Shown: positions 16,326 to 26,540, numbered from the stretch's first letter. The stretch is 64,000 nucleotides of DNA from Streptomyces sp. NBC_00568 (GCF_026341855.1 NZ_JAPENW010000001.1:372001-436000); one strand, 5' to 3'. The notes: generated from the letters alone by a model not told the origin. Translations and numbers: made by a program.

Positions 16326-16340
16326 ATGGTGTCAGTGAAG
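16314..16340. promoter_or_regulatory. Operator palindrome for the WYL regulator
   Basis: CTTCACTGACAC (16314-16325) and GTGTCAGTGAAG (16329-16340) are exact reverse complements around a 3 bp centre. The site covers the GTG start of the regulator and lies about 18 bp before the start of the divergent gene. TGACA/TGTCA cores are typical of YafY-type operators. Confidence 0.8.
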
Positions 16341-16358
16341 CGGGCCTAGCGTCCTGCC

Positions 16359-17009
16359 ATGGCTTCAACGACCTCCACCGGTTCCACGCCGTCGACCGGC
16401 TCCGTGGCCCCTGCGGCCCCTGCGGCCCCCATGGCATCGGCGGTCTCCGCGCCGTCCGTGGCTGCCGCGCCCTCCACGGCATCCTCATCGTCCGCAGCCT
16501 CCGTGGCCTCCGCAGCCTCCGTGGCCTCCGTGGCCTTCAAGGAGAAGTTCCTGACCGTTCCGCCGCCCATCGAGATGGCGGGGCGGCGGATCAAGCGCTA
16601 CCACGTCACCGCGGACCCGGACGGGATCGAGCCCGAGGTCGAGCGGGCGGCGTACGCGATGCTGCCGCGGCTGCTCCCCGAGCCGGACGGCACCCCGCCC
16701 GCCACCTTCGTCGTCCTGCACCGGGGCGGTGACGACGGCGCCTACCTCAACGCCTACAGCTGGGTGTGGGACAACGTCCTGCACTTCCGGGGCGCCGCCG
16801 CGGGCCAGCCGGTGCTGGGCTGCCCCGACCGGAACCCGGCGCACTTCGTCACCCCGGACCTCCCGTGGATCGGCTGCGTCTGGGAGCTGCCGCCGATCCT
16901 GCACGAGCGGGACGCCTGGGTACGACACCTGCTCGCCTCCGAAGTGCCGGACCTGGAGGCCTACTTGACCGACTCGCTGCCCGAAGGAACCACAGGAGAC
17001 CGCACATGA
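16359..17009 (+). CDS. Hypothetical protein with low-complexity Ala/Ser/Val N-terminus
   Basis: 216 residues from ATG 16359. Residues 1-58 are low-complexity Ala/Ser/Thr/Val/Pro with ASV/ASA triplets. Residues 59-210 are an ordinary compact domain (KEKFLTVPPPIEMAGRRIKR, TFVVLHRGGDDGAYLNAYSW, WIGCVWELPPI). I do not recognise the domain. There is no ribosome site, but TAGCGT (16347-16352) ends 6 bp before the ATG and suggests a leaderless transcript. The next gene overlaps by 4 bp (ATGA), so the pair is translationally coupled, and both probably answer to the divergent WYL regulator. The true folded protein may start near residue 59 and have acquired its leader by repeat growth. Confidence 0.7.
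   Translation: MASTTSTGSTPSTGSVAPAAPAAPMASAVSAPSVAAAPSTASSSSAASVASAASVASVAFKEKFLTVPPPIEMAGRRIKRYHVTADPDGIEPEVERAAYAMLPRLLPEPDGTPPATFVVLHRGGDDGAYLNAYSWVWDNVLHFRGAAAGQPVLGCPDRNPAHFVTPDLPWIGCVWELPPILHERDAWVRHLLASEVPDLEAYLTDSLPEGTTGDRT
16497..16532 (+). repeat. 9 bp tandem repeat, four copies, in coding sequence
   Basis: GCCTCCGTG, GCCTCCGCA, GCCTCCGTG, GCCTCCGTG encode an Ala-Ser-Val/Ala triplet repeat near the N-terminus of the hypothetical protein. The nine-base period keeps the reading frame. Confidence 0.85.
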
Positions 17010-17497
17010 GCAACGCCCTGGACGACGACGCCGTCCGCCGCGACTTCGACTTCCTCCACGGTGACTGGGACGTCGTCAACCGCCGCCGTACCGACTTCCT
17101 CGACGCGGAGAGCGACTGGGAGGAGTTCCCGGCCGTCAGCCGCTGCTGGAACCTGTTCGGCGGGGCGGCGAACATCGACGAGATCGACGTGCCCGGCCAG
17201 GGATGGAAGGGGCTGACGCTGCGCCTCTTCGACGCGGAGACCGGGCAGTGGTCGCTGAACTGGTCGTCCAGCCGCAGCGGGAAGCTGTTCCCGCCGGTCC
17301 TCGGGCGGTTCGGACCGGACGGGCACGGCGAGTTCCACGGCGACGACACCCATGACGGGAAGGACGTGCGGGTGCGGTTCGTGTGGTCGGGGATCTCCGA
17401 GACCACGGCTCGCTGGGAGCAGGCGTTCTCCCTGGACGAGGGGAGCACCTGGCTGACCAACTGGACCATGGATTTCACTCGGAGGAAGGCCGCCTGA
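17006..17497 (+). CDS. DUF1579-like small protein
   Basis: 163 residues. ATG 17006 overlaps the upstream stop as ATGA and has AGGAG (16994-16998) 7 bp before it. The N-terminal RRDFDFLHGDWDVVNRRRTD is typical of DUF1579-like lipocalin-fold proteins. Alternating beta strands follow (WKGLTLRLFDAETGQWSLNW, VRVRFVWSGISETTARWEQA). The biochemical role of the family is unknown; a lipocalin-like barrel could bind a small hydrophobic ligand. Its coupling to the upstream protein and the divergent WYL regulator suggests one small regulon. Confidence 0.75.
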   Translation: MSNALDDDAVRRDFDFLHGDWDVVNRRRTDFLDAESDWEEFPAVSRCWNLFGGAANIDEIDVPGQGWKGLTLRLFDAETGQWSLNWSSSRSGKLFPPVLGRFGPDGHGEFHGDDTHDGKDVRVRFVWSGISETTARWEQAFSLDEGSTWLTNWTMDFTRRKAA

Positions 17498-17646
17498 CGC
17501 CCGTCCGGCCAGGCGCCGGGCCGGTGTTCAGGCCTCGCGGAACGCCCGCAGGGGCGGCGCGCGCACGGCGTCGTCGGCGGCCCGTGGCTCGCCGCCCCGC
17601 AGGGCGTCGTGCTCGTCCGCTTCCTTGCCGTCGTCCGGTACGGAGG

Positions 17647-17952
17647 TCAGTGTGCCCCGTGCCCCGGCGCGAGTTCCTCCACCCTGCGGGCGAGATCGAA
17701 GTCGAGCGCGGTGACGGCGCCGCCGACGCTGTGCGTGTTCACGCTGAGGGAGATCGTGTTGTAGCCGAGGGTGAGGTCGGAGTGGTGGTCGAGCTCCTCC
17801 TGCACCTGGGCGATGTGCACGACCATCGCGGTCGCCGCGAAGTGCGAGCCGAGCCGGTAGGTACGGGCGAGCCGGTCACCTTCGAGCGACCAGCCGGGCA
17901 GCTCCGCCAGCCGCTCCTCGATCTCCTTCTGCGCCAGCGGTTCGACGGCCAT
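17647..17952 (-). CDS. Pterin-4a-carbinolamine dehydratase
   Basis: 101 residues from ATG 17952, a normal length for the family. The core pattern is present: IEERLAELPGWSLEGDRLAR, then VQEELDHHSDLTLGYNTISL, then VNTHSVGGAVTALDFDLARR, with the His-His pair and the later His used in catalysis. The enzyme dehydrates 4a-hydroxytetrahydropterin formed by aromatic amino acid hydroxylases. No hydroxylase gene is next to it here. It may be transcribed separately from the ADP-ribosylglycohydrolase gene 101 bp upstream. Confidence 0.88.
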   Translation of the reverse strand: MAVEPLAQKEIEERLAELPGWSLEGDRLARTYRLGSHFAATAMVVHIAQVQEELDHHSDLTLGYNTISLSVNTHSVGGAVTALDFDLARRVEELAPGHGAH

Positions 17953-18053
17953 GGACGTGATCCCTTCGTACGGCGGGTGAGCCCTTCGCCCAGCGTGCCA
18001 CAGCCGTCCCCGGTCGGCAGGGCACGCGCGGCGCGGCTCACCGGTCCCCGCGA

Positions 18054-19121
18054 TCACCGCCGTACGCACTCCGCCGCGAAGTCGTCCGCCAGGACCGTGA
18101 TCGTGGAACGGCCCTCGATCCGTTCCAGCCACTCCTGCGGGAGTCCGTGGTCGCCGTGCCGGGCGCCGAGAAGGTTGCCGCAGATCGCGCCGGTGGAGTC
18201 GCTGTCGCCGGAGTGGTTCACGGAGAGGAGCAGGGCGTCGGTCACCCGGGGAGCGGCGAGCGCGCAGTAGACGGCGATGGCCAGGGCCTCCTCGGCGATC
18301 CAGCCGGCGCCGAGGGACTCGACCTTCTCGGCGGCCGGATCTCCTTCGGAGGCGAGGTCGAGGGCACGGTTCAGGGCGGCCGTGGTCTCCTCGTGCCCCG
18401 GATGGCGGGCGAGCAGCCGCAGCGTGCGCAGGACGGCGCCCTCCACGGAGTCCCCGGAGACGAGGTGGGTGACGATCGCGGCGAGGGCGCCGGAGGCGTA
18501 GTACCCCGTGGGGTGGCCGTGGGTCGTCTGGGAGCAGCGGGCGGCGATGCCGAACGCGGTCTCGGCCGGGGCGCGGGTGAGCCCGAAGGGTGCCGAGCGC
18601 ATGACCGCCCCGCATCCCTTGGAGTCCGGGTTGACGGGTCCGGGCGGCCCGAGCTCGCTCGCCGGGTCCGGAAAGTGCTCCCGCTGGAGCCCGGAGAGGC
18701 AGGCGTTGCCGGGCGCCCGGCGGGCGTACAGCCAGCTCTGCGCGGCGAGTCCGCCGTGGACGTCCGGGCCGGGTCCGGGCTCGGTCTGGGTGTCCAGCCA
18801 CCGCCCGTACGCCCATCGCACGAGCCGTGACCAGCCGCCCCCGATGCCCTTGAGCCGCTCGCGGGTGTGCGCCTGCTGGACGCCCTCCACCGTGAACAGG
18901 GTCATCTGGGTGTCGTCGCTGATCCGGCCCACCACCCCGTCGGCGTCGGGGACCGGCCCCGTCACCCCGCGCGGTCCGTGCGCGGCGCGGATCCGTTCCA
19001 GGGAGTCGAACTCGACGGGGTAGCCGAGGGCGTCCCCGAGCGCGCCGCCCAGCAGACAGCCGCGTACGCGTGCCCGGTAGAGGGCCTCGGCCTCCCAGGA
19101 CAGGTTCCACAGGTCGTTCAC
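18054..19121 (-). CDS. ADP-ribosylglycohydrolase (DraG)-family protein
   Basis: 355 residues from GTG 19121 with GAGGAG about 9 bp upstream. Family motifs are visible: RGCLLGGALGDALGYPVEF at the N-terminus, ISDDTQMTLFTVEG (metal-binding Asp pair) and the C-terminal NHSGDSDSTGAICGNLLGAR, which supplies the second group of Asp ligands. Family members remove ADP-ribose from proteins or nucleic acids using two metal ions. The gene is divergent from an XRE/MmyB-type regulator with only 27 bp between the start codons, so shared or competing control is likely. The substrate is unknown. Confidence 0.9.
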   Translation of the reverse strand: MNDLWNLSWEAEALYRARVRGCLLGGALGDALGYPVEFDSLERIRAAHGPRGVTGPVPDADGVVGRISDDTQMTLFTVEGVQQAHTRERLKGIGGGWSRLVRWAYGRWLDTQTEPGPGPDVHGGLAAQSWLYARRAPGNACLSGLQREHFPDPASELGPPGPVNPDSKGCGAVMRSAPFGLTRAPAETAFGIAARCSQTTHGHPTGYYASGALAAIVTHLVSGDSVEGAVLRTLRLLARHPGHEETTAALNRALDLASEGDPAAEKVESLGAGWIAEEALAIAVYCALAAPRVTDALLLSVNHSGDSDSTGAICGNLLGARHGDHGLPQEWLERIEGRSTITVLADDFAAECVRR

Positions 19122-19136
19122 GTGCCACTCCTCGAC

Positions 19137-19149
19137 TACGGTCGCCGTA
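19137..19149. promoter_or_regulatory. Inverted repeat and -10-like element between divergent genes
   Basis: TACGGTCGCCGTA is a 5+5 bp inverted repeat filling half of the 27 bp gap. TACGGT (19137-19142) lies 6 bp before the ATG at 19149, fitting a leaderless transcript for the regulator. Confidence 0.4.
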
Positions 19150-19985
19150 TGAGCATTGTCCCGTCCGGTCCCGCCGCCGTCTCAAGTGCCCCTGCCGGGA
19201 AGGGCCTCGGGCCGTTGCTGCGCGGCTGGCGGGAGCAGCGGCGGGTGAGTCAGCTGGAGCTGGCCCTGCGGGCGGGCTCCTCGGCCCGTCACATCAGCTT
19301 CATCGAGACGGGCCGCTCCCGCCCCAGCGAGGAGATGGTGCTGCGGCTGGCCGAGCACCTCGACGTTCCGGTGCGGGAGCGCAACGCCCTGCTCCTCGCC
19401 GCCGGTTACGCCCCGCACTATCCGGAGACACCGCTGGACGACCCCTCGATGGAGGCGCTGCGCGAAGGCATGGAGCGGCTGATCCAGGGCTACGAGCCCT
19501 GTCCGGCGCTGGTGGTCGACGCGACGTACGACGTCCTCGCCGCGAACCGTGGGGTCGCCATGCTGCTGGACGGTGTCCCGGACCGGCTTCTCGCGCCGCC
19601 GCTGAACGCGATGCGGCTGACCCTCCACCCGGAGGGCCTGGCGCCGCGCATCCGCAATCTGCGCGCGTGGCGGGACCATCTGCTCGCCCAGATGGACCGG
19701 CAGATCGCGCTGCGCCGTTCGGAGCCGCTGCGCGCGCTGTACGAGGAGGTGGCGGCGTATCCGGTACCGGACCGGGACGCGGCCGAGGACGACGAGTCCG
19801 CCGGCCCCGTCCCCTACTTCGCGCTCCCGATGCGGATCGAGCACGACGGCCGTGTGCTGTCGTTCGTCTCGTCCATCTCGACGTTCAACACGCCGATGGA
19901 CGTGACGGTCGCCGAGCTGGCCATCGAGACGTTCCTCCCGGCGGACCCGGCGACGGCCAAATACCTTCACGCGCAGCACTCGTGA
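19149..19985 (+). CDS. XRE-family regulator with MmyB-type ligand domain
   Basis: 278 residues from ATG 19149. An N-terminal helix-turn-helix (about 22-80: RRVSQLELALRAGSSARHIS, then RSRPSEEMVLRLAEHLDVPV) is followed by the MmyB-like domain (about 100-278), with VVDATYDVLAANRGVAMLLD and LRNLRAWRDHLLAQ-type helices. MmyB-type domains have a PAS-like fold that binds fatty-acid ligands. The gene has no ribosome site and probably makes a leaderless message. It is divergent from the ADP-ribosylglycohydrolase gene and may regulate it. Such regulators in Streptomyces usually control an adjacent oxidoreductase or enzyme gene. Confidence 0.9.
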   Translation: MSIVPSGPAAVSSAPAGKGLGPLLRGWREQRRVSQLELALRAGSSARHISFIETGRSRPSEEMVLRLAEHLDVPVRERNALLLAAGYAPHYPETPLDDPSMEALREGMERLIQGYEPCPALVVDATYDVLAANRGVAMLLDGVPDRLLAPPLNAMRLTLHPEGLAPRIRNLRAWRDHLLAQMDRQIALRRSEPLRALYEEVAAYPVPDRDAAEDDESAGPVPYFALPMRIEHDGRVLSFVSSISTFNTPMDVTVAELAIETFLPADPATAKYLHAQHS

Positions 19986-20153
19986 ACTTCCGTCATAGGG
20001 CGTGTGAGTGATCCGGCAGCGGACACCTGGACATCATTCCGGCGTTCCGAACCCCAAATCGCCCTGCACGTAAATGTGTTGAGGCCAACCCCTGAGGGTT
20101 CTCCACGAACATGGCACACTGCACGCATACTTCGGCCCGTGGGGAGGCGTGGC

Positions 20154-21017
20154 GTGAGTGAGCGGCGACCCGCGCCCACGGTGGGGCAGGTGGTTCTCGG
20201 GCGGCGGCTGCAGGAGCTGCGCGAGGCCGCGGGCCTGAAGCGGGAGGAGGCGGCCCGTGTCCTGCGCGTCGCCCCGGCGACCGTCCGGCGGATGGAGATG
20301 GCCGAGGTCGCCCTCAAGATCCCTTACGTGCAGGTGCTGTTGACGACGTACGGCGTGGCCGACGACGAGGCCGCCGTCTTCGTGGCGCTCGCCGAGGAGG
20401 CGAACCAGCCGGGCTGGTGGCAGCGGTACCACGACGTGCTGCCCGACTGGTTCAGCATGCACGTCAGCCTCGAGGGCGCCGCCGAGATGATCCGCTCGTA
20501 CGAGCCGCACTTCGTGCCCGGGCTGCTGCAGACCGAGGAGTACGCGCGGTGCGTGCTGGAGGCCGGGACGGTCGGGCAGACGGGCCCCGAGGCCATCGAG
20601 CGGCATGTCGCGCTGCGTATGAAGCGGCAGGGCCTGCTCACGCGGGCGAGCCCTCCCCACCTCTGGGTGATCATGGACGAGACGGCGTTGCTGCGTCCCG
20701 TGAGCATCCGGGGTGAGGTCATGCGCGATCAGATGGACCGGCTCCTCGAATGGGTCGAGCTCGATCACGTCACGCTCCAGGTCGCGGAGTTCGCGAACGG
20801 CCCGCACCCGGGGACGTACACGTCCTTCGCGCTGTTCCGCTTCGCGCAGCCGGAGCTGCCGGACATCGTCTACAGCGAGTACGTGACCGGCGCCCTCTAC
20901 CTCGACGCGCGCGAGGAGGTGGCCCTGCACCTGGAGGTGCTGGACCACATGTCGGCGCACGCCGCCTCCGCCCAGCGCACCAAGGAGATCCTCCGGGAGT
21001 TCCGCGAGCGCTATTGA
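20154..21017 (+). CDS. XRE-family regulator with DUF5753 domain
   Basis: 287 residues. GTG 20154 is chosen because GGGGAGG (20141-20147) precedes it by 6 bp and the text upstream is not family-like. The N-terminal HTH (about 8-70: VVLGRRLQELREAAGLKREE) is followed by DUF5753 (about 95-280), with WFSMHVSLEGAAEMIRSYEP, FVPGLLQTEEYARCVLE and LDHVTLQVAEFANGPHPGTY. In Streptomyces such regulators are usually paired with a small DUF397 protein; none follows here. An AACCC-CTGA-GGGTT inverted repeat at 20087-20100 upstream may be an operator. Confidence 0.9.
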   Translation: MSERRPAPTVGQVVLGRRLQELREAAGLKREEAARVLRVAPATVRRMEMAEVALKIPYVQVLLTTYGVADDEAAVFVALAEEANQPGWWQRYHDVLPDWFSMHVSLEGAAEMIRSYEPHFVPGLLQTEEYARCVLEAGTVGQTGPEAIERHVALRMKRQGLLTRASPPHLWVIMDETALLRPVSIRGEVMRDQMDRLLEWVELDHVTLQVAEFANGPHPGTYTSFALFRFAQPELPDIVYSEYVTGALYLDAREEVALHLEVLDHMSAHAASAQRTKEILREFRERY

Positions 21018-21094
21018 GCACGCCGCCAGGACCTGACATCCCCGCGACGACGATCGCCGCACCGGACACCCGATGACGACCGAGGAGCAGACGC

Positions 21095-21904
21095 ATGACC
21101 GGACCCGACGCCGCGCCCACCAGGATCGACACCAGCCGGCCTCATCCGGCCCGTGTCTACGACTGGTGGCTGGGCGGCAAGGACAACTACCCGGTGGACG
21201 AGGAGCTGGCCCGCAGGATCCTCGCCGCGGACCCGACCGCCGTGCGCGGGGCGCGCGCCAACCGCCGCTTCATGCACCGCGCGACGCGGGCCGCAGCTCA
21301 GTCCGGGATCCGTCAGTTCCTGGACATCGGTACGGGCATCCCCACCCAGCCCAACCTGCACCAGGTGGCCCAGCAGGTCGCACCGGACGCCAGGATCGTG
21401 TACGCGGACAACGATCCGATCGTGCTGCGGCACGCGGAGGCGCTGCTGCACGGCTCCGTCGAGGGCAGCACCGACTACGTGCACGCCGATGTCCGTGACC
21501 CCGAGACCATCCTGCGGCTGGCCGGCGAGTGCCTGGACCTCAAGCAGCCCGTGGCCCTGTCGCTGGTCGCGCTCACCCACTATCTGGACACCGACGGCGA
21601 CGACGTCTACGGCCTGCTGGAGCGGTACGTCGACGCGCTCGCCCCCGGCAGCCACCTCGTGCTGTCGCAGGTCACCGCCGACATCAGCCCCGAGGGTGTC
21701 GAGAGGGCCGCCGAGCTGTTCCGGCGCAGCGGCACCCCGTTCTTCCCGCGCGGGCGGGAGGAGTTCTCCCGGTTCTTCGACGGTCTGGATCTTCTCGACC
21801 CCGGGGTCGTCCCGGTCGTCGACTGGCGGCCCGAGGCGGAGGACCTCGCCGCCGCGAAGGAGGGCGTCGCGCCGTTGTACGCAGGTGTCGCCCGCAAGAG
21901 CTGA
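21095..21904 (+). CDS. SAV2177-type (DUF574) SAM-dependent methyltransferase family protein
   Basis: 269 residues from ATG 21095. The family signature is clear: STRPHPARVYDWWLGGKDNY-like opening (here HPARVYDWWLGGKDNYPVDE), FLDIGTGIPTQPNLHQVAQ (SAM-binding loop), VVYADNDPIV-like loop (here RIVYADNDPIVLRHAEALL), and HADVRDPETIL. Members are abundant in Streptomyces, often near XRE/DUF397 pairs, and their substrates are unknown. It follows the XRE/DUF5753 gene by 77 bp in the same direction, so the two may be co-expressed. The fold assignment is firm; activity is inferred. Confidence 0.9.
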   Translation: MTGPDAAPTRIDTSRPHPARVYDWWLGGKDNYPVDEELARRILAADPTAVRGARANRRFMHRATRAAAQSGIRQFLDIGTGIPTQPNLHQVAQQVAPDARIVYADNDPIVLRHAEALLHGSVEGSTDYVHADVRDPETILRLAGECLDLKQPVALSLVALTHYLDTDGDDVYGLLERYVDALAPGSHLVLSQVTADISPEGVERAAELFRRSGTPFFPRGREEFSRFFDGLDLLDPGVVPVVDWRPEAEDLAAAKEGVAPLYAGVARKS

Positions 21905-21952
21905 CCGTTCCCGAGCGGCCCGAGCGGACCCCGGAGTCGCGGGAACCGAGCA

Positions 21953-21967
21953 GGCCCGTTCCGGGCC
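21953..21967 (+). terminator. Possible short hairpin terminator
   Basis: GGCCCG-TTC-CGGGCC forms a 6 bp stem with a 3 nt loop about 50 bp after the methyltransferase stop and upstream of the convergent dnaK end. It has no T-run and the call is weak. Confidence 0.3.
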
Positions 21968-22047
21968 GGTCGGTCCCCGCGGGCGGCCCGGCTCCCGTCC
22001 GAGGACGGGTGATCCAGCGGTGTCGGCGGCGCTCGTGACCCAGGCTC

Positions 22048-23922
<1,875 letters not shown>

Positions 23923-24037
23923 GTCCGTCCCCTTCCGCCAGGGCTCTGCCCGCCTCCAGCACAAGACGCGCGTTCCCGCTTGTCAATGGCGCGGGGGCGG
24001 GGCGGGGGCGGACGCGCGGCCCGGCGGGGGCGGACGC

Positions 24038-24077
24038 GCCGATGCCGCGCCCCCTTGCGGGAGGGCGCGGCATCGGC
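24038..24077 (-). terminator. Perfect long hairpin after osmC
   Basis: The two 15 nt arms (24038-24052 and 24063-24077) are exact reverse complements with a 10 nt loop. They lie just past the osmC stop and ahead of the dnaK promoter region. Confidence 0.75.
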
Positions 24078-24086
24078 GTACGAACG

Positions 24087-24512
24087 TCAGGCGAGCTTCG
24101 CCGACAGGGTGATCGTCGTGCCGGTCAGGGCCTGGCTGACCGGGCAGTTCTTCTTGGCGTCCTCGGCCGCCGCGACGAAGCCGTCGTTGTCGAGGCCCGG
24201 CACCGTGCCCTCGACCGTGAGGTGGATGCCGGTGATGCCCTCGCCTGGCTGGAAGGTGACATCGGCGTTGGTGAGGAGCTTGGTGGGCGGGGTGCCGGCA
24301 CCCGCGAGGGCGTGCGACAGCGCCATGGAGAAGCAGCTGGAGTGGGCGGCCGCGATCAGCTCCTCGGGGCTGGTCTTGCCGTTCGCGTCCTGGGCCCGCG
24401 ACGCCCACGTCACCGGCTGCTGGCCGATGCCGGAGGAGTCGAAGGTGACGACGCCGTTGCCCTCGAGCAGGTTGCCTTCCCACACAGTGTGTGCGGTGCG
24501 CGTGGTTGCCAC
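24087..24512 (-). CDS. osmC: OsmC-family hydroperoxide reductase
   Basis: 141 residues from GTG 24512 with AAAGGA upstream. The sequence follows OsmC throughout: RTAHTVWEGNLLEGNGVVTF, SRAQDANGKTSPEELIAAAH, then the peroxidatic Cys60 in HSSCFSMAL and the resolving Cys123 in KNCPVSQAL. OsmC reduces organic hydroperoxides through this Cys pair and protects against osmotic and oxidative stress. It is cytoplasmic and monocistronic by layout, closed by a perfect terminator hairpin. The OsmC rather than Ohr subgroup is chosen from the N-terminal pattern. Confidence 0.9.
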   Translation of the reverse strand: MATTRTAHTVWEGNLLEGNGVVTFDSSGIGQQPVTWASRAQDANGKTSPEELIAAAHSSCFSMALSHALAGAGTPPTKLLTNADVTFQPGEGITGIHLTVEGTVPGLDNDGFVAAAEDAKKNCPVSQALTGTTITLSAKLA

Positions 24513-24676
24513 GATGATTCCTTTCGGGTGTGGTCCCGTTGCCGGGGTCCGTGGCTCCCATCCGATCACACCTGGGCCCGGTGCACCCAACCCTCCGGGG
24601 GCGACCTGCCGGGCCATGTCCGGGATTTCCCCGACGAGGCCCGGGAAAGGGCCTGCTGACGGACCGTCGCCGGGGT

Positions 24677-26482
24677 TCACCGCACCCGGAAGACCGGTCC
24701 GCGCGCGGTGAACGGGAGCCGTGCGTCCTGCGGGATCAGATAGGCGTGCTCGCGCCGCACCCGCAGCACGTCGCAGTATCCGTCCGTGATCACCAGGACG
24801 GGCGCGCCCGGCGGGAAGTCGTCGGCGCGGTGCAGCAGGTCGATGCCCGGCTGCAGCACGGTGCCGCCGCGCCCGCGCACCCGTACGCGTCCGGCGATCT
24901 CCGTGACCTGCAGATAGCCCGCGTCGTGCGGCGCGGCGTCGCAGAAGACGACCCGGGCCGCGGGTACGTCCCTGGCCTCGGCGTAGGAGGCGATGGCGCC
25001 CAGGGCCTTGCCGAGCAGGGTGCGGTCCATGGAGCCGGAGGTGTCGAGCACGACGCCGAAGGTGCAGCGGGCGATCTCCTCGGGCGGGAACCAGCGCCCC
25101 GCGCGCGGGATGTCGGGGGTGGCCGCCTGCCGGCGCGACGGACGCGCGTACGAGCGCAGGGGTTCGGGACGGGGTACGAACTCGTCGAACCAGCGGGCCA
25201 ATCGGGCGTCCCAGGGCAGCGGCGGCTGGCTGAGCGCGCGGATCTCCTCGACGAGGCCGCCGGGCAGGAAGCCGCGCTCCTGCTGCTGGTGCAGGTCGAG
25301 GCCCCGGGCCAGGCCGCGGCGGTAGAACTCGTCGAGGTCGACGTAGTCGCGCGGCGAGCCGAGCGGGCCGCCCAGGATGTCGCCCGCTCCCTTGCCGCGC
25401 AGCGTCGCGAGGCGGCGCATCCGGCGCAGATCGCCGGCGATCCGGTCGTACACCTCCTCGGCCGACAGGTCCTTCAGGTCCGGGTCGTACAGCAGCCCCT
25501 CGGGCATGGTGCCGATCTGCATCTCGCACAGCCAGCCGTTGATCACATAGTCGGCGGCGATGTTGAAGAGGTACGGGTCCCGGGCGCCGCAGCGGTCGCC
25601 GTGGCGCAGGGCGGCGTGCAGCATCTCGTGGGCGAGGACGAACCGCCATTCCTCGTCGCTGAAGGAGCGCAGCGGGTTGATGTAGATCTCGGCCGCCCCG
25701 GTGTCGACGGCGGCGACGGAGATGCCGTGGGCGCGGGCCAGTTCGGCGTCGGCGACGAGGGTGATGCCGGCCGCGACGCCGCCGAGCAGCGGATAGGAGG
25801 AGACGAACCAGCTCAGCGCCCGCTCCCAGGGCTGGAGCAGGGTAGGCCCTCCGCGCATGGACGCGCGCCGGCCGCCCGCCATGTCCATCGCAGTCGCCAT
25901 GGTGCGGGTCAGGGCGTGCGCGAAGGCCACCTGCCAGTCGGGCGCCGTGCCGCCGTTCCAGGTCTTCCAGGGCACCAGCAGCTGGTCCGGGGCGCCGCCC
26001 GCCGTACCGCAGCGCTCGTACCGGGGCGGGATGCCGTCGCGGCGCCAGCTCGCGGCGAGCCGCTCCTCGTCGCCGTCGGGGTAGGCGTCCGGGAGATTCT
26101 CCGGGGTCAGGCCCACCGGGAAGCCGAGCAGGAAGCGGTTCACCACCACGCAGCGCGCGGCGAGGTCGAAGGGGTCCGGCTGCTCGCGCTCCCCGACCGC
26201 GGCCGGGACATGGCCGAAGCCCAGGTGGATGACGGCGTGCGCCACGGCCCACGCCCAGGCCGCCGGTTCGGCGCGGCGCGTGGGGTCGACGTGCAGGACC
26301 CCGTCGGAGTCGACCGCCACCAGTCCGTCGCGGGGAGCGCCGGCGCACTTCTCCTGCCGGCAGACGCTGAAGCCGATCGCGGCCAGCGCCCGGTTCGCCC
26401 GCACCAGCCGCATCCCCTCGGCGAACGCCTCGGCGGCGGGGTCGGGTCCGGCCTTGGCGTCTGCCTTGCGGGCGCGGCTCAT
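24677..26482 (-). CDS. VWA-like protein with HExxH metallopeptidase-like domain (DUF2201 type)
   Basis: 601 residues from ATG 26482. The N-terminal part (to about 320) is a putative zinc metallopeptidase domain with H285-E-M-L-H289 in RFVLAHEMLHAALRHGDRCG. A linker region rich in Arg follows. The C-terminal VWA-like domain has a MIDAS motif D480-T-S-G-S (GVVLDTSGSM) and ends near VLVITDGYCDVL. It lies 58 bp downstream of a MoxR-type AAA ATPase, the classic MoxR/VWA pairing, in which the ATPase remodels or inserts a cofactor into a client held by the VWA protein. The client is not identifiable here. The protein has no signal peptide. Confidence 0.85.
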   Translation of the reverse strand: MSRARKADAKAGPDPAAEAFAEGMRLVRANRALAAIGFSVCRQEKCAGAPRDGLVAVDSDGVLHVDPTRRAEPAAWAWAVAHAVIHLGFGHVPAAVGEREQPDPFDLAARCVVVNRFLLGFPVGLTPENLPDAYPDGDEERLAASWRRDGIPPRYERCGTAGGAPDQLLVPWKTWNGGTAPDWQVAFAHALTRTMATAMDMAGGRRASMRGGPTLLQPWERALSWFVSSYPLLGGVAAGITLVADAELARAHGISVAAVDTGAAEIYINPLRSFSDEEWRFVLAHEMLHAALRHGDRCGARDPYLFNIAADYVINGWLCEMQIGTMPEGLLYDPDLKDLSAEEVYDRIAGDLRRMRRLATLRGKGAGDILGGPLGSPRDYVDLDEFYRRGLARGLDLHQQQERGFLPGGLVEEIRALSQPPLPWDARLARWFDEFVPRPEPLRSYARPSRRQAATPDIPRAGRWFPPEEIARCTFGVVLDTSGSMDRTLLGKALGAIASYAEARDVPAARVVFCDAAPHDAGYLQVTEIAGRVRVRGRGGTVLQPGIDLLHRADDFPPGAPVLVITDGYCDVLRVRREHAYLIPQDARLPFTARGPVFRVR

Positions 26483-26540
26483 CGCGCGGCCCCCGTGGCC
26501 GGGCCGACCGCCGTCTCCGGGGGCATGCCCACGAGCACGG

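Noticed and set aside
17528..17650. A short leftward frame ending at 17528 (DGKEADEHDALRGGEPRAAD and following)
   Set aside because: The sequence looks coding-like but no ATG, GTG or TTG start is found in frame after the preceding gene; it may be a 3' remnant, but that is not supportable.
23958..23986. Heat-shock operator (HAIR or CIRCE) upstream of dnaK
   Set aside because: ACAAG and CTTGT half-sites are present, but the spacing and order do not match either consensus; only a weak TTGACA-like box remains.
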